Shown here: positions 33,131 to 43,343 of the stretch, one piece after another | Layout: every line of letters starts with the position of its first letter | Position numbering within the stretch: the first letter of the stretch is position 1 | Source of the DNA: Bidens hawaiensis | Lineage: Eukaryota > Streptophyta > Magnoliopsida > Asterales > Asteraceae | NCBI GenBank assembly: GCA_021521415.1 | Contig: JAIQDT010008979.1 | Coordinates: 38,804 to 102,803, forward strand | DNA length: 64,000 nucleotides | Reading direction: 5' to 3' | Notes under the pieces: model-generated | What the model was told of the DNA's origin: nothing | What the model saw: only the letters and a program-made list of their open reading frames with translations | Databases searched by the model: none | Made by a program: the position numbers and the translations under genes

Positions 33131-34260
33131 TAGTTTGTTATTGTCTTTATTGATGACATCCTTATCTTCTCTAAATCCAAATCCGAGCATGAACATCATT
33201 TGCGTTCCATTCTCGAGCTCCTTAGAAACGAACAACTCTATGCCAAATTCTCCAAATATGAATTTTGGCTTGAGGAAGTTCAATTTTTGGTACATATCGT
33301 AAACGAAAAAGGTATTCATGTTGATCCCGCTAAAATTGAGGCCGTTAAGGATTGGAAAACTCCAACGACTCCCACGGAAATTCGATCCTTCCTTGGTTTA
33401 GCCGGATATTATCGGCGTTTCATTCGAAACTTTTCTAAGATTTCCTTGCCTCTTACCTCCCTCACTCATAAAAGGAAACCATTCGAATGGGGTTCGAAAA
33501 AAGAGAAAGCTTTCCAAACTCTCAAGGACATGCTTTGCAATGCTCCTATACTAACCCTTCCCGATGGAAACGACGATTTCGTTGTGTTTTACGATGCCTC
33601 TCATCAAGGACTTGGTTGTGTTCTCATGCAACGAGGTCAATTCATCGCTTACGCATCAAGGCAACTTAAGGTCAACAAGAAGAACTATATGACTCACGAT
33701 CTCGAACTTGGTGTCGTCGTTTTCGCTCTAAAAATCTGGAGACATTACCTTTATGGAACAAAATGTGTGGTTTTTACCGATCATAAAAGCCTTCAACACA
33801 TTTTTGACCAAAAAGATCTCAACATGAGACAACGACGATGGGCCGAATTACTTAGTGATTACGATTGCGAGATTCGCTACCACCCCGATAAAGCGAATGT
33901 TGTAGCCGACGCCCTAAGTCTAAAGGTTAATGTCAAATCCGTTCTACTCTTAAGCGTCGTCGTTCAAACCGATCTTCAAATTCGTATCTTCCAAGCTCAA
34001 CGTACCTCCGTTGAAGAAGGTAACATGTACGACGAAATGTCATGTGGAGCCGAACTTCAACTCGAAACCAAACCCGATGGTCTTTTGTACTTTCTCAATC
34101 GTTTGTGGATTCCCGATCGCGATGACCTTCGTACTTGTATACTCGACGAAGCTCAAAATTCGCGGTATTCCGTTCATCCCTGTGCGGATAAGATGTATTT
34201 CGATCTTCGTGCTACCTTTTGGTGGTCGGGTATGAAAAAGGACGTAGCGTTGTTTGTATC
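33131..34260 (+). pseudogene. pol: Gypsy RT second half and RNase H
   Basis: In the shifted frame the RT palm motif reads FIDDILIF, then [16 protein letters not shown] and [18 protein letters not shown] (RNase H first acidic residue), [13 protein letters not shown] and [11 protein letters not shown]. It ends in the integrase zinc region, where [17 protein letters not shown] is readable. A second frameshift near 34260 falls in the CxxC part and destroys its first cysteine. Confidence 0.85.
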
Positions 34261-35415
34261 TAAACTCTTACTTGCTCAAAAGTCAAAGCCGAACACCAAA
34301 AACCTTTTGGTCTACTCGAGCAACCACCGATTCCCGTTTGGAAATAGGAAGACATTGCTATGGACTTTATCACCAAATTACCCAACACTCAAAAAGGAAA
34401 CGATAGCATTTGGGTGATCATCGATCGTTTGACCAAATCTGCTCATTTCATTCCGATTCGCGAGAGGTATTCTGTCGAGCAGCTTGCTCAAATCTATGTT
34501 CGGGAAATCGTGTGCCGACACGGTTTGCCATTGTCTATCATCTCCGATCGCGATGCCCGTTTTACCTCTCATTTTTGGCGATCTCTTCAAGAAGCTTTGG
34601 GAACACGTCTCGATCTTAGCACCGCTTATCATCCTCAAACGGACGGTCAATCCGAACGTACAATCCAAACACTCGAGGATATGCTACGAGCATGTGTTTT
34701 TGATTTCGGTGAGAATTGGGATTCTCATCTTCCTTTCATCGAGTTCTCCTACAACAATAGCTACCATTCTAGCATTGATGTGGTTTCGTTTCAAGCTCTT
34801 TACGGTCGTAAATGTCGTTCCCCGATTTGTTGGAACGAAATCGGTGAAGCTCAAATCACGGGACCCGAAATGGTCCAAGAAGCAACCGATGTCATTGATC
34901 AAATCCGTAAAAATCTCCTAGCCGCTAGAAATCGTCAAAAGAGTTAAGCCGACAAACGGCGAAAACCTATCGAATTTAATGTTGATGATCTTGTCCTTCT
35001 AAAAGTATCTCCTTGGAAGGGGGTAGTCCGTTTCGGAAAGAAGGGTAAACTAGCTCCTCGTTTCGTTGGCCCTTTTAAAATTCTTGAACGTGTTGGGAAA
35101 GTAGCGTATCGACTCGAACTACTGCAAGAACTTGCCGGTGTTCATCCTACATTTCATGTTTCGAATCTCAAAAAGTGCCTAGCCGAGGGAAATCTTCATA
35201 TACCTCTCGACGAAGTTCATGTTGATGAGTCTATGCTTATGGTTGAACGACCCGTTGAGATTATGGATCGCAACGAGAAGAAAACCAAGCGTAGTCGTAT
35301 TCGGTTAGTAAAAGTTCGTTGGGAATCACGGTGTGGCGCGGAGTTTACTTGGGAACGAGAAGACGCAATGAAAGAGAATTATCCACATTTGTTTGCATCG
35401 TCGTCTTCATATTAA
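34261..35415 (+). pseudogene. pol: Gypsy integrase and chromodomain-like C terminus
   Basis: After the frameshift the sequence has TAG at 34349-34351, then the integrase core [36 protein letters not shown] and [20 protein letters not shown], giving D-D-E. TAA at 34945-34947 follows. The GPY/F-like part GPFKILERVGKVAYRLEL and HPTFHVSNLKKC follow, ending in EIMDR...VKVRW...FTWEREDAMKENYPHLF, a chromodomain-like tail typical of Tekay/Del. The stop is TAA at 35413-35415. Confidence 0.87.
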
Positions 35416-35448
35416 TTTCGGGATGAAATTTCCTAAAGTAGTAGATAC
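35416..35448 (+). promoter_or_regulatory. Gypsy 3' internal end with candidate polypurine region
   Basis: TTCGGGATGAAATTTCCTAAAG then AGTAGTAGATAC, adjoining the 3' LTR. This block is conserved at the end of Tekay-type elements. The same bases also precede the 5' LTR (4441-4474). Confidence 0.55.
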
Positions 35449-37844
35449 TGTGACATTCGTCAATTTCGAGTCCGAATAGTATTCGTTTTGTAAACTTTAT
35501 TGATGTAAACCGACCCGTTTTGTAAACCGAAATCTTTTATATAATAAAAATAATGGATTTTATGTTACAATATTTTTTTACACTTGTTGGGTCTTGAAAA
35601 CATTCATTTCGGTCTTTAAAACGCTTAAAAATCACTTCAAATGAACTTCAGGGGCCAAAACTGCCATTTTTGAAAATCTGGAAAATAACCCCTTCGCGGG
35701 GCACGATGTGGGACACCCTACCCGGTCGCGTAGCGTGAAGGCACACCTGCACATCAGCCCGTTTTTTGCTTTTTTTTATGCATACATGTGACCAAAACAC
35801 CCCATTTTCATGCAAGACCCTTTATGCTTGACCATTTCAACTTACCCTATATATACACCACCCTTTCCATCCATTAATCTCTGCCACAACTCCAATTTCT
35901 CTCTCAAATTCAAAGATCTTAAGGTTATTTTCATTGTGTTCTTGAAGGTTTGATTTCTAAAAGTAAAACTGAGTTTTATCTTTAATTCTAACTTGTTCAT
36001 CTAACATTACTAACTCTTGAATATGGTGGTACAACATATATATAATACACACCCCTTGTTACATATATATAATACACACCCCTTGTTACCTTTGTTAGTT
36101 ACTTCACCAACTCCGGTTGGTTAAGTTTCTAACGTCATAAGGCAAGGCTTCATGGAGGACTTCGAGTTCTTGATATATATACACACACACATAACTTATT
36201 TATACATATTATTATTGCCTAACTTCTGCTCATTTTAGTTTGTTAGTCACATTTACAAGTCTTGGGTATGTGGAGACCATCTATGAACTCATTGTGAGAT
36301 GGAAACCGAACCAAACCGAACTTTTGTTAAAAAGACTTGTTGTTGACTTTTTAGTTGTAGAACTTAAATATTTTCATTTGTACATTATTATACAAGATCT
36401 ATGATATATGGGTATGTGGAATTCATGTATGAACTTGTTGTGAGATGGAAACCGAACCGATCCGATTTTTACTCCCTTAAGACACACAAGTGTGTTTTTA
36501 GCTATCAAGACTTGTATATTTCCTTAAAAATAGTTTACAAACTGATTTTAATTATTTTCTTAAGTACTTGGAAATGTTGGATCCAACTTGATCTCATAAC
36601 TAAGTTTGGACCGACAAAACCGAACACTCGCTTAACGTACGTTGTTAGTTCTAAACAATAGATCTACATACTTGGTTAAGTCTTATAAAGTTTTTGTGAG
36701 TTATCTCATAACGATTAACATTTTGGAAAGTTGACTTTGGGTTTGACCATTCGTCAAGACCCGAACCAACAACCCGAACACTCGTTAAAGACCCGTTTTA
36801 GTATCTTTAGCCCAATGGAACTTGCATTTTAGCATTTTCCCCACCTTATTACTTAACATTGGTTAAGTAAATATGAATGTTAGATACTTTAACCCGGTTT
36901 CGAGCAAACTTACATTTTTAAAGGGTTATTGTTATAAAATTATTAAATAGTTACATTTTAAACCTTGAACTTTAATTGTTTACTTTTTGCAACAATATTT
37001 TTTTTAAAGATCTTCAAGACAACCTTTCTAAATCCAAGACTTTCTTTTATTTAGGCTTCATACGTTAAACTCGTCGTTCCGACAAATCTCCAAATAATCA
37101 ATCTTTCAAGTTTATTACTTGAACGTGAGTAACTTCATACCCCGTTTTCTATCTTTTGTTTTGGGGGTGACATTTCATCTTATCTAAACTAAATGTTTCA
37201 TACTTGGGTCTTAAACCACAAACGTTGTTGTATACTTTACTTGAATAATTGCTCGATTTGGTGTTCTATGCTTATTTGCCTATGTGTTTATCGCTTTTGG
37301 ATGGTGGAACTATAAATCCTAGACCATTTGGCAACCCCTCATGGCAAGGTGTCGTTAACGTAATGCAATTAACGATAACTATAAAATCCTAAACTATTTG
37401 GCATCCCCTTATAGTTGGGTGTCGCTAACTTGTTAGTGATAACTATTTTATCCAAGTTTATAGCTATTATTTATGGTTTTGTATACTAGTTTTGTGGCTT
37501 TTCATATTATATATCTATTGTTCAAACTTATGAATTGCTCACCAACCTTTGTGTTGACAAACTTTATTTTATGAAATGTTACAGGTTTGTATCTAGGTTG
37601 ATTTGATGATTGTGGAGGAAACGAAAGTCAAGACCTTTAAGTTATTAGCAAAAATGAACAATATTTGATTTGCTATATTTTGTTATATTTTGTTGAGACT
37701 TGTTATGAATATTGTTATGTGACATTTTCGATGTTGTGAAATGAAATGAGTTTGTTAAATATTGTCGCTTTAAATTAGTGTCATGCGCTTATGGGCAATC
37801 GTTACACCTCAGCATGTCCCGCCGCCTTTGGTCGGGGTGTGACA
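35449..37844 (+). repeat. 3' LTR of the Tekay-type Gypsy element
   Basis: 2396 bp, starts TGTGACATTCG and ends GGGGTGTGACA; TATA-like motif at 35848-35855. Near-identical to 4475-6868. Confidence 0.93.
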
Positions 37845-38859
37845 GTCTTAGAGAGAGAAAAATGGAAGATGAGAAGTTACCTATATGCATTATAATGTAA
37901 TATATATATATAAGCGGACCAGACCTAAACCTTTAATATATATACTTATATGAGCATTGATTATATGAAAACACCTAAGCTCACACTTAGAATTATCACC
38001 ATTGTAGAAACATATTGGAGGGTATGCAAAATCCGGTGGCTGGAATGGTAATTCTGTTTTTAGGAGTGTGGATTCATGACACAGTACAACACAAACAAAA
38101 GATGACATACTCAGCTAGCTGGTAAGGCGTGTACTATTCACTGTTAAGGGTGTTAAAGAAGCTTGTGAACTTGGTGGTGCACAATGGCTGAATCATTTGA
38201 TGGAATATTGTTTTCAGGTGTATTGGATTGACTGTAAAATAACAAATGGCAATGTTTCTTGATGATTTGTAAACATCTATTTTAATTTTATTATATTATA
38301 ATTTTTATTACTGTTATAACTATAAATTGTAGTCATTCTATTATTGTTAAATTGTAATATAACAAATGACAATGTCTCATCACTATTATTACCATTATAC
38401 TTATTAATATAAATATGACAATTGTTATTATTATGATTATCGGTGGTGCTGGTGGTGTCAGCGATGGTTTTGTCATTATAACACTAAAGTTCCCGTTTGT
38501 CAGACGAATATAAAACTAGTTAACATTGGTTGGTTATAATGAAAGTTTGTTTTAAGACATATTTTGGTTGGTTGTAATGAAAGTTTTGGTCATTTATTAC
38601 AAGTATTAGAAGTTATGACTAAACATATATATTTCATTCACCGCAAAATAGTTTAAAGGGGTAAAATAGTAATTCTGCACAATCATTCGGAGGTTCAAAC
38701 AAACAACAATTTACTGGTTCAGCACTTATTGGTTCAGATCCTCTTAATCACTCAGACATCTTACCGGTTCAGCACTTAATGGTTCAGCACTTGCCAAACA
38801 GCCCCTAAAACAAATTATCTTAACAAATCAAATAACCAAAAGCTTTTTTTTAATAAACC

Positions 38860-38862
<3 letters not shown>
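37845..38862. other. Unassigned intergenic sequence
   Basis: AT-rich sequence without a supported gene. Near 38690-38810, GGTTCAGCACTTA-like words recur, ending CTTGCCAAACAGCCCC, which suggests a DNA-transposon end, but I could not find the partner end. Confidence 0.4.

Positions 38863-38916
<54 letters not shown>
38863..38916. repeat. (AT)n microsatellite
   Basis: About 27 uninterrupted AT units. Confidence 0.95.
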
Positions 38917-38918
<2 letters not shown>

Positions 38919-38929
38919 TTTATAAATTG

Positions 38930-39484
38930 CTTTGTCATAAACCGAACGTCCTCGCCAAATTACTTTCTTTTCGCAAATTCTTTTTAAGCCTAGCTATTTA
39001 TTTATCTAGGGTCAATCGTTGAACCGAACTTTGTCGGTTCACTTGCTTAAAGGCACTTTTCGCTCTCGACTCGCTTACTTAACACGTGAGTTTTTCATAA
39101 CCCCCTTTTAACTCTTTTAATACTTTTGGGGTGTAGCATGTCACAAGTTATTATTTCATTAGTTATGCTCTTATTTAAAAAAACGATTCACATTCATCGT
39201 ACATGTTAATATTATTTTTGCATATTGTTTATGATTATACGTGAACTTGCTTGCAGCGTGTTTTTTTATTTTTATGGTGGAAGACGCAAACGCATACACA
39301 TAGTGGGAGGGTCCGACGGGACATACCTGCGCCGTCTAACGTTACGACTTCGGTTGATTACGTAAGGTGGTTCTCATTTCCTCGACTTCTGCGGCTTCGG
39401 CTAACTATTAATAGTGTTACGATCTTATGAGTGATCTATACGTTGCACCCGGACGTATTCCGCTTAAAGCCGGGGTGTTACACC
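38930..39484 (+). mobile_element. Relic 3' part of a Gypsy LTR
   Basis: Diverged resemblance to the R/U5 part of the Tekay LTR: AACACGTGAGTTTTTCATAACCCC near 39080, then TTTTGGGGTGTAGCATG. It ends GCTTAAAGCCGGGGTGTTACA at 39482, a typical Gypsy LTR end. No primer-binding site follows, so it is a solo or truncated LTR. Confidence 0.5.
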
Positions 39485-39528
39485 TTTACCGACCAAACAG
39501 CCAACGCTTCACAACCCAGAACCTCCCT

Positions 39529-39720
39529 TTCTCTCTCTCTCTCTCTCTCTCTCACACATACACATACACACACTTCTCTACCTATTCCTAACATTAACTA
39601 ACACAAGTTCTGGCCAATAGCTCGAAACCGACGACCACCAAACACCGCACCGCCACAATATACAACAACATCCATGTCAATCTCTCTATCTATCTCTCTC
39701 TCTCTCTCTACACACAACAC
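39529..39720. repeat. Two (CT)n microsatellites with ACAC runs
   Basis: CT runs at about 39529-39553 and 39690-39710, each followed by an AC-rich run. No gene is supported around them. Confidence 0.85.
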
Positions 39721-40143
39721 CGCACTTGCACCACACCACCACTGAACCACTGGCACAAACCACCACTTAAAGTCCAATCCAATCAATTAGGGCTAATCTC
39801 ATATCTGAAAAGGCATCCAATCGATTAGGCTAACCTCCCATATTGAACTGTACCAAACTATACCGGAGTTTTATCAGATTTCAAGATCTAGGGTTCATTA
39901 CCTTAGATCCATTATTTTTAATAATGATATTCAGGTTCTTAAATGTCGATTAAGGATTACGACCATGGAGAAACTGGTCACAAACATAAGATCTGGTTGC
40001 GTCTAGGGAATCGATCGAGCAGTAACTAACACCAGCTTAATTGGTGGTGGTTGTTTCGGTTAAGATAGTCCATAGTGTTGTTGGGACGGTGGTTGTTTTC
40101 GTCGGTGACAAAGAACATCATCACTAGCGAAGGTTATTATGGG

Positions 40144-41475
40144 CTGAAACGAAACAAGCGAGAGTATAAAAGAGAACCAAAGTGGAAAGAGAGAGTGGAG
40201 AGAGAGAGAGAGAGAATGTAAATATATATATATATTAGAATTTATAATATTGTTTAATATTTTATTTATCAGTATGAGTAAATATAAATGAATAGTTTTG
40301 CAATTTTGTCTTACATTTAAAAAAATAGTTGAAAACAAAAACCAAATATTTTATTTTAGAATTTCAGACGTGGTATGTTGTTTCCACTTAAGTGCACACA
40401 ATTTCAATGAAGTAAGCTTCTTTTAAATGCTCATGTGCTGAAGGGAATCAAACAAGAGAGAAAAAGAGAACCAAAGTGGAAAGAGAGAGTGGAGAGAGAG
40501 AGAGAGAATGTAATATATATATATTAGATTTTAAAATATTGTTTAATATTTTATTTATCAGTATGAGTAAAAAGACTAAAATACCCTCATGTGCAGTGCA
40601 CTTGAGGTGACTTAACTGAAAATTTTAACGTTTGTTAGTGGTAAGGACGAAACGTGCAATGATTTTAAAGCATTAAGGATGTTTTCTGTCATTAAGTTTG
40701 CTAAATAACAACAACTGAAAAAACGTACAAACATAAATGACTAGTTTTGCAATTTTGTCTTACATTTTAAAAAAAAGTTGAAAACAAAAACCAAATATTT
40801 TATTTTAGAATTTTAGACGTGGTATGTTGTTTCCACTTAAGTACACACAATTTCAATGAAGTAAACTTCTTTTAAATGCTCATGGGCTGAAGGGAATCAA
40901 ACGAGAGAGTAAAAGAACCAAAGTGGAGAGAGAGAGAGAATGTAATATATATATATATATATATATATTAGATTTTATAATATTGTTTAATATTTTGTTT
41001 ATCAGTTTGAGAGAAAAGACTAAAATACCCTCATGTGCAGTGCACTTGAGGTGACTTAACTGAAAATATATTGCAAGTTTCGTCCTTTCCACTGACAAAC
41101 GTTAAAATTTTTAGTTAAGTCACCTCAAGTGCACTGCACATGAGGGTATTTTAGTCTTTTCTCTCAAACTGATAAACAAAATATTAAACAATATTATAAA
41201 ATCTAATATATATATGAAAATTTTAACGTTTGTCAGTGGAAAGGACGAAACTTGCAATGATTTTAAAGCATAAAGGTTGTTTTCTGTCATTAAGTTTGCT
41301 ACATTGCAACAACTGAAAAAACGTGCAAAAATGACTAGTTTTGCATTTGTCTTACATTTAAAAAAAAGTTGAAAACAAAAACCAAATATATTATTTTAGA
41401 ATTTTAGACGTGGTATGTTGTTTCCACTTAAGTGCACACAATTTCAATGAAGTAAGCTTCTTTTAAATGCTTTAA
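40144..41475. repeat. Threefold tandem repeat with an internal foldback in the third copy
   Basis: Three diverged copies begin at about 40144, 40437 and 40884. Each has a GAACCAAAGTGGA(AA)GAGAGAG start, an (AT)n run and GTTTAATATTTT. Each ends AATTTCAATGAAGTAAGCTTCTTTTAAATGCT. Copy 2 has an X segment (near 40530-40620) directly followed by a Y segment (near 40615-40660). In copy 3 the order is X (40967-41068), reverse Y (41070-41112), reverse X (41113-41211), Y (41217-41260). No protein is supported. Confidence 0.85.
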
Positions 41476-41911
41476 AATCCTTTAAAGAGACCATTTATTT
41501 TTATAATGGTTGATCAGTTCTTTGGAATTCAAGTTTTTAAACCGTCATACGTGACGTACGGAGATCGGCCCATTGTACAAGTGTCTTAAAGAGGACCTTT
41601 TTAAGGTTTTGAATACGTTTTTTTAGTTAAATTACAAGATACGATGTGATATATAGGATGCGAATGCTTTAATCAATTCAAACTATATTTAATTAGAAAG
41701 TACAGTTATTAGTTATATTTCCATCAAATAACATATTCGTAATCATTTTAACAGTAAATAGTTTTTTTTTTCTTCTATAGTTTTAAGTTTCATAGCCCTT
41801 TCAACTCTAAATAGAAGTTTTGAATGACTGAATCCTCAACGTTCAACTTTTGTTGCGGTTTTAGCTCTAGCAATATTCCATCCCATTACTACAATTAAGT
41901 GAGACGTAAAA

Positions 41912-42641
41912 GGGATATTGGATTTTAATAATCCAAACTTTGGAGTATTGGCCGATATTAAACCCAACTTAAAAAATTCCCTACATTAATCTAATTTTCA
42001 CTCTATTGGCCTCCACTGAGATTTTTCTTAACAAGAACTAACCCGGTTAGTTTTAGAGCAAAATATGTCATTTCTCGAAGTTGAATGAGACAAATGAAAA
42101 ATGTAATTTACCTTAAAAACTCACCATCAAAGTTTTTAAAAAAGTTTTTTAGCTAATAGAGTGAAAGTTAGGATTATTGTAGGGAATTTCTTAAGTTAGA
42201 TTAATATCGGCCAATACAGGGCCGGCTCCGAAAAGTCGAAAAAAAATTGGGCCAAATGCGAAAATTTTTTGGGGCCTTAAGTAAAAGAAACATTTTGTTG
42301 GGTTAAACAATTTAATTATAAATGAGCTTACTTGATTATGATTTAAGTTGTGTAAAATTTTGTATAAAAATAAGCTTAAAATTGTCTCAAATAAGACTAG
42401 ATACCACAACGGTTAGATGTCATACCCCTTTACCATTAGACCAAGCTAGTGGTTATGTAATTGTGTTGAAACATTAATTATACACATGTTTTTGATAAAA
42501 ATACATACAATTTTTTTTTGAAAAAAAAAAATTCGGGCCTAGCGATGTGTCGGGCCTGTGGCCGTCGACTACCCTGCCATGCCTCAAAGACGGCCCTAGG
42601 CCAATAGGCCAAAAGTTTGGATTGTTAAAATCCAATGACCC
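41912..42641. mobile_element. MITE with long inverted arms and 5-bp TAAAA duplication
   Basis: The left arm begins GGGATATTGGATTTTAATAA and the right arm, reverse complemented, begins GGGTCATTGGATTTTAACAA. The arms extend about 100 bp, through TTCCCTACA and TTTCACTCTATT words. The flanks carry TAAAA at 41907-41911 and 42642-42646. The right arm is split by a nested hAT element (42217-42598). Class is uncertain. Confidence 0.75.
42217..42598. mobile_element. Nonautonomous hAT element nested in the MITE
   Basis: 382 bp with ends CAGGGCCGGC and GACGGCCCTA (reverse complement TAGGGCCGTC). It is flanked by the perfect 8-bp target duplication GGCCAATA at 42209-42216 and 42599-42606. It interrupts the right arm of the surrounding MITE, so it is the younger insertion. 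Confidence 0.88.
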
Positions 42642-42741
42642 TAAAATTTAAAATAATTATTTTTTTTTTTTTAAAGTTGGCACATATATTAAACGTGTCA
42701 AATAGACAACATTGTCTAAACGACCTCATAAAGATTTAAGA

Positions 42742-43343
42742 GTTGCGTAAATATGCAACTAGTAAAGTAGCTGTCAGGATGGAATCACAAGACTCGCATC
42801 CGGTCTACAAGCTACATGGTAGAAAGGTTGTCTTCGTGAAGTATACAATAGACACCAAGTCCTTAAAAGCTCACTTAGAACATTGTCTATGTTACATACA
42901 CTATGATAATCACATAAATACTCTCTACACATAATTAAATAACTAGTTCATTTCGTCTAAACCATTTCTATCAGTAGTAGACCAATACCAAGTTCAAACG
43001 AGAAACAGCAGGACCAAAAAGAGTCGATCTTAGTTCACAATCAGAATGTTCAAAGCAACTATCTAATAAATATCTATAAAACAAATATGTCCAAAAAAAA
43101 CAAAATGGCAAATATTTTTATACAAACTTAAAACACAGAAGCGCCTGCTTGTTTTGCACTTGGGTTCTTTCTATCTTTATGTAGATCTTTACTGGTAACT
43201 GATCATTCACTTCTGTTATTTCTTCAAATGGAAAATATACAACTGATTGATGTCGTTACCAGCCGATGCACATCTTTTCACCATCTCGACCCGCCCAAAA
43301 CAGTGATTCGTGTATAAAAACAAAAACAATAAAAGAATCAGAA
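42742..43343. other. Intergenic and probable 3' UTR of the downstream gene
   Basis: No independent gene is supported. The minus-strand gene ends at 43344, so its 3' UTR should lie in the right part of this interval; no polyadenylation site was assigned. Confidence 0.4.

Larger units (their letters stand above)
4475..37844 (+). mobile_element. Tekay/Del-type chromovirus (Ty3/gypsy), interrupted by a Sirevirus block
   Basis: Long near-identical LTRs (about 2.4 kb) flank a leader, a single-frame gag-pol and a chromodomain-like C terminus, which is Tekay/Del organisation. The internal region is interrupted from about 8877 to 31401 by tandem Sirevirus DNA. Without that block the element would be about 10.5 kb. 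No target-site duplication is visible: the bases before 4475 are internal Gypsy sequence and the bases after 37844 are GTCTT. By eye the two LTRs differ at roughly 15 positions, which would mean a young insertion, yet the coding region has at least eight disabling changes. Confidence 0.85.

Noticed and set aside
34360..34947. Integrase-chromodomain frame as an independent domesticated gene
   Set aside because: Flanked by in-frame pol sequence with stops and frameshifts and bounded by the element LTRs; ordinary decayed pol.
37845..37849. GTCTT after the Gypsy 3' LTR as a target-site duplication
   Set aside because: No GTCTT precedes the 5' LTR at 4475 or the partial LTR at 4429.
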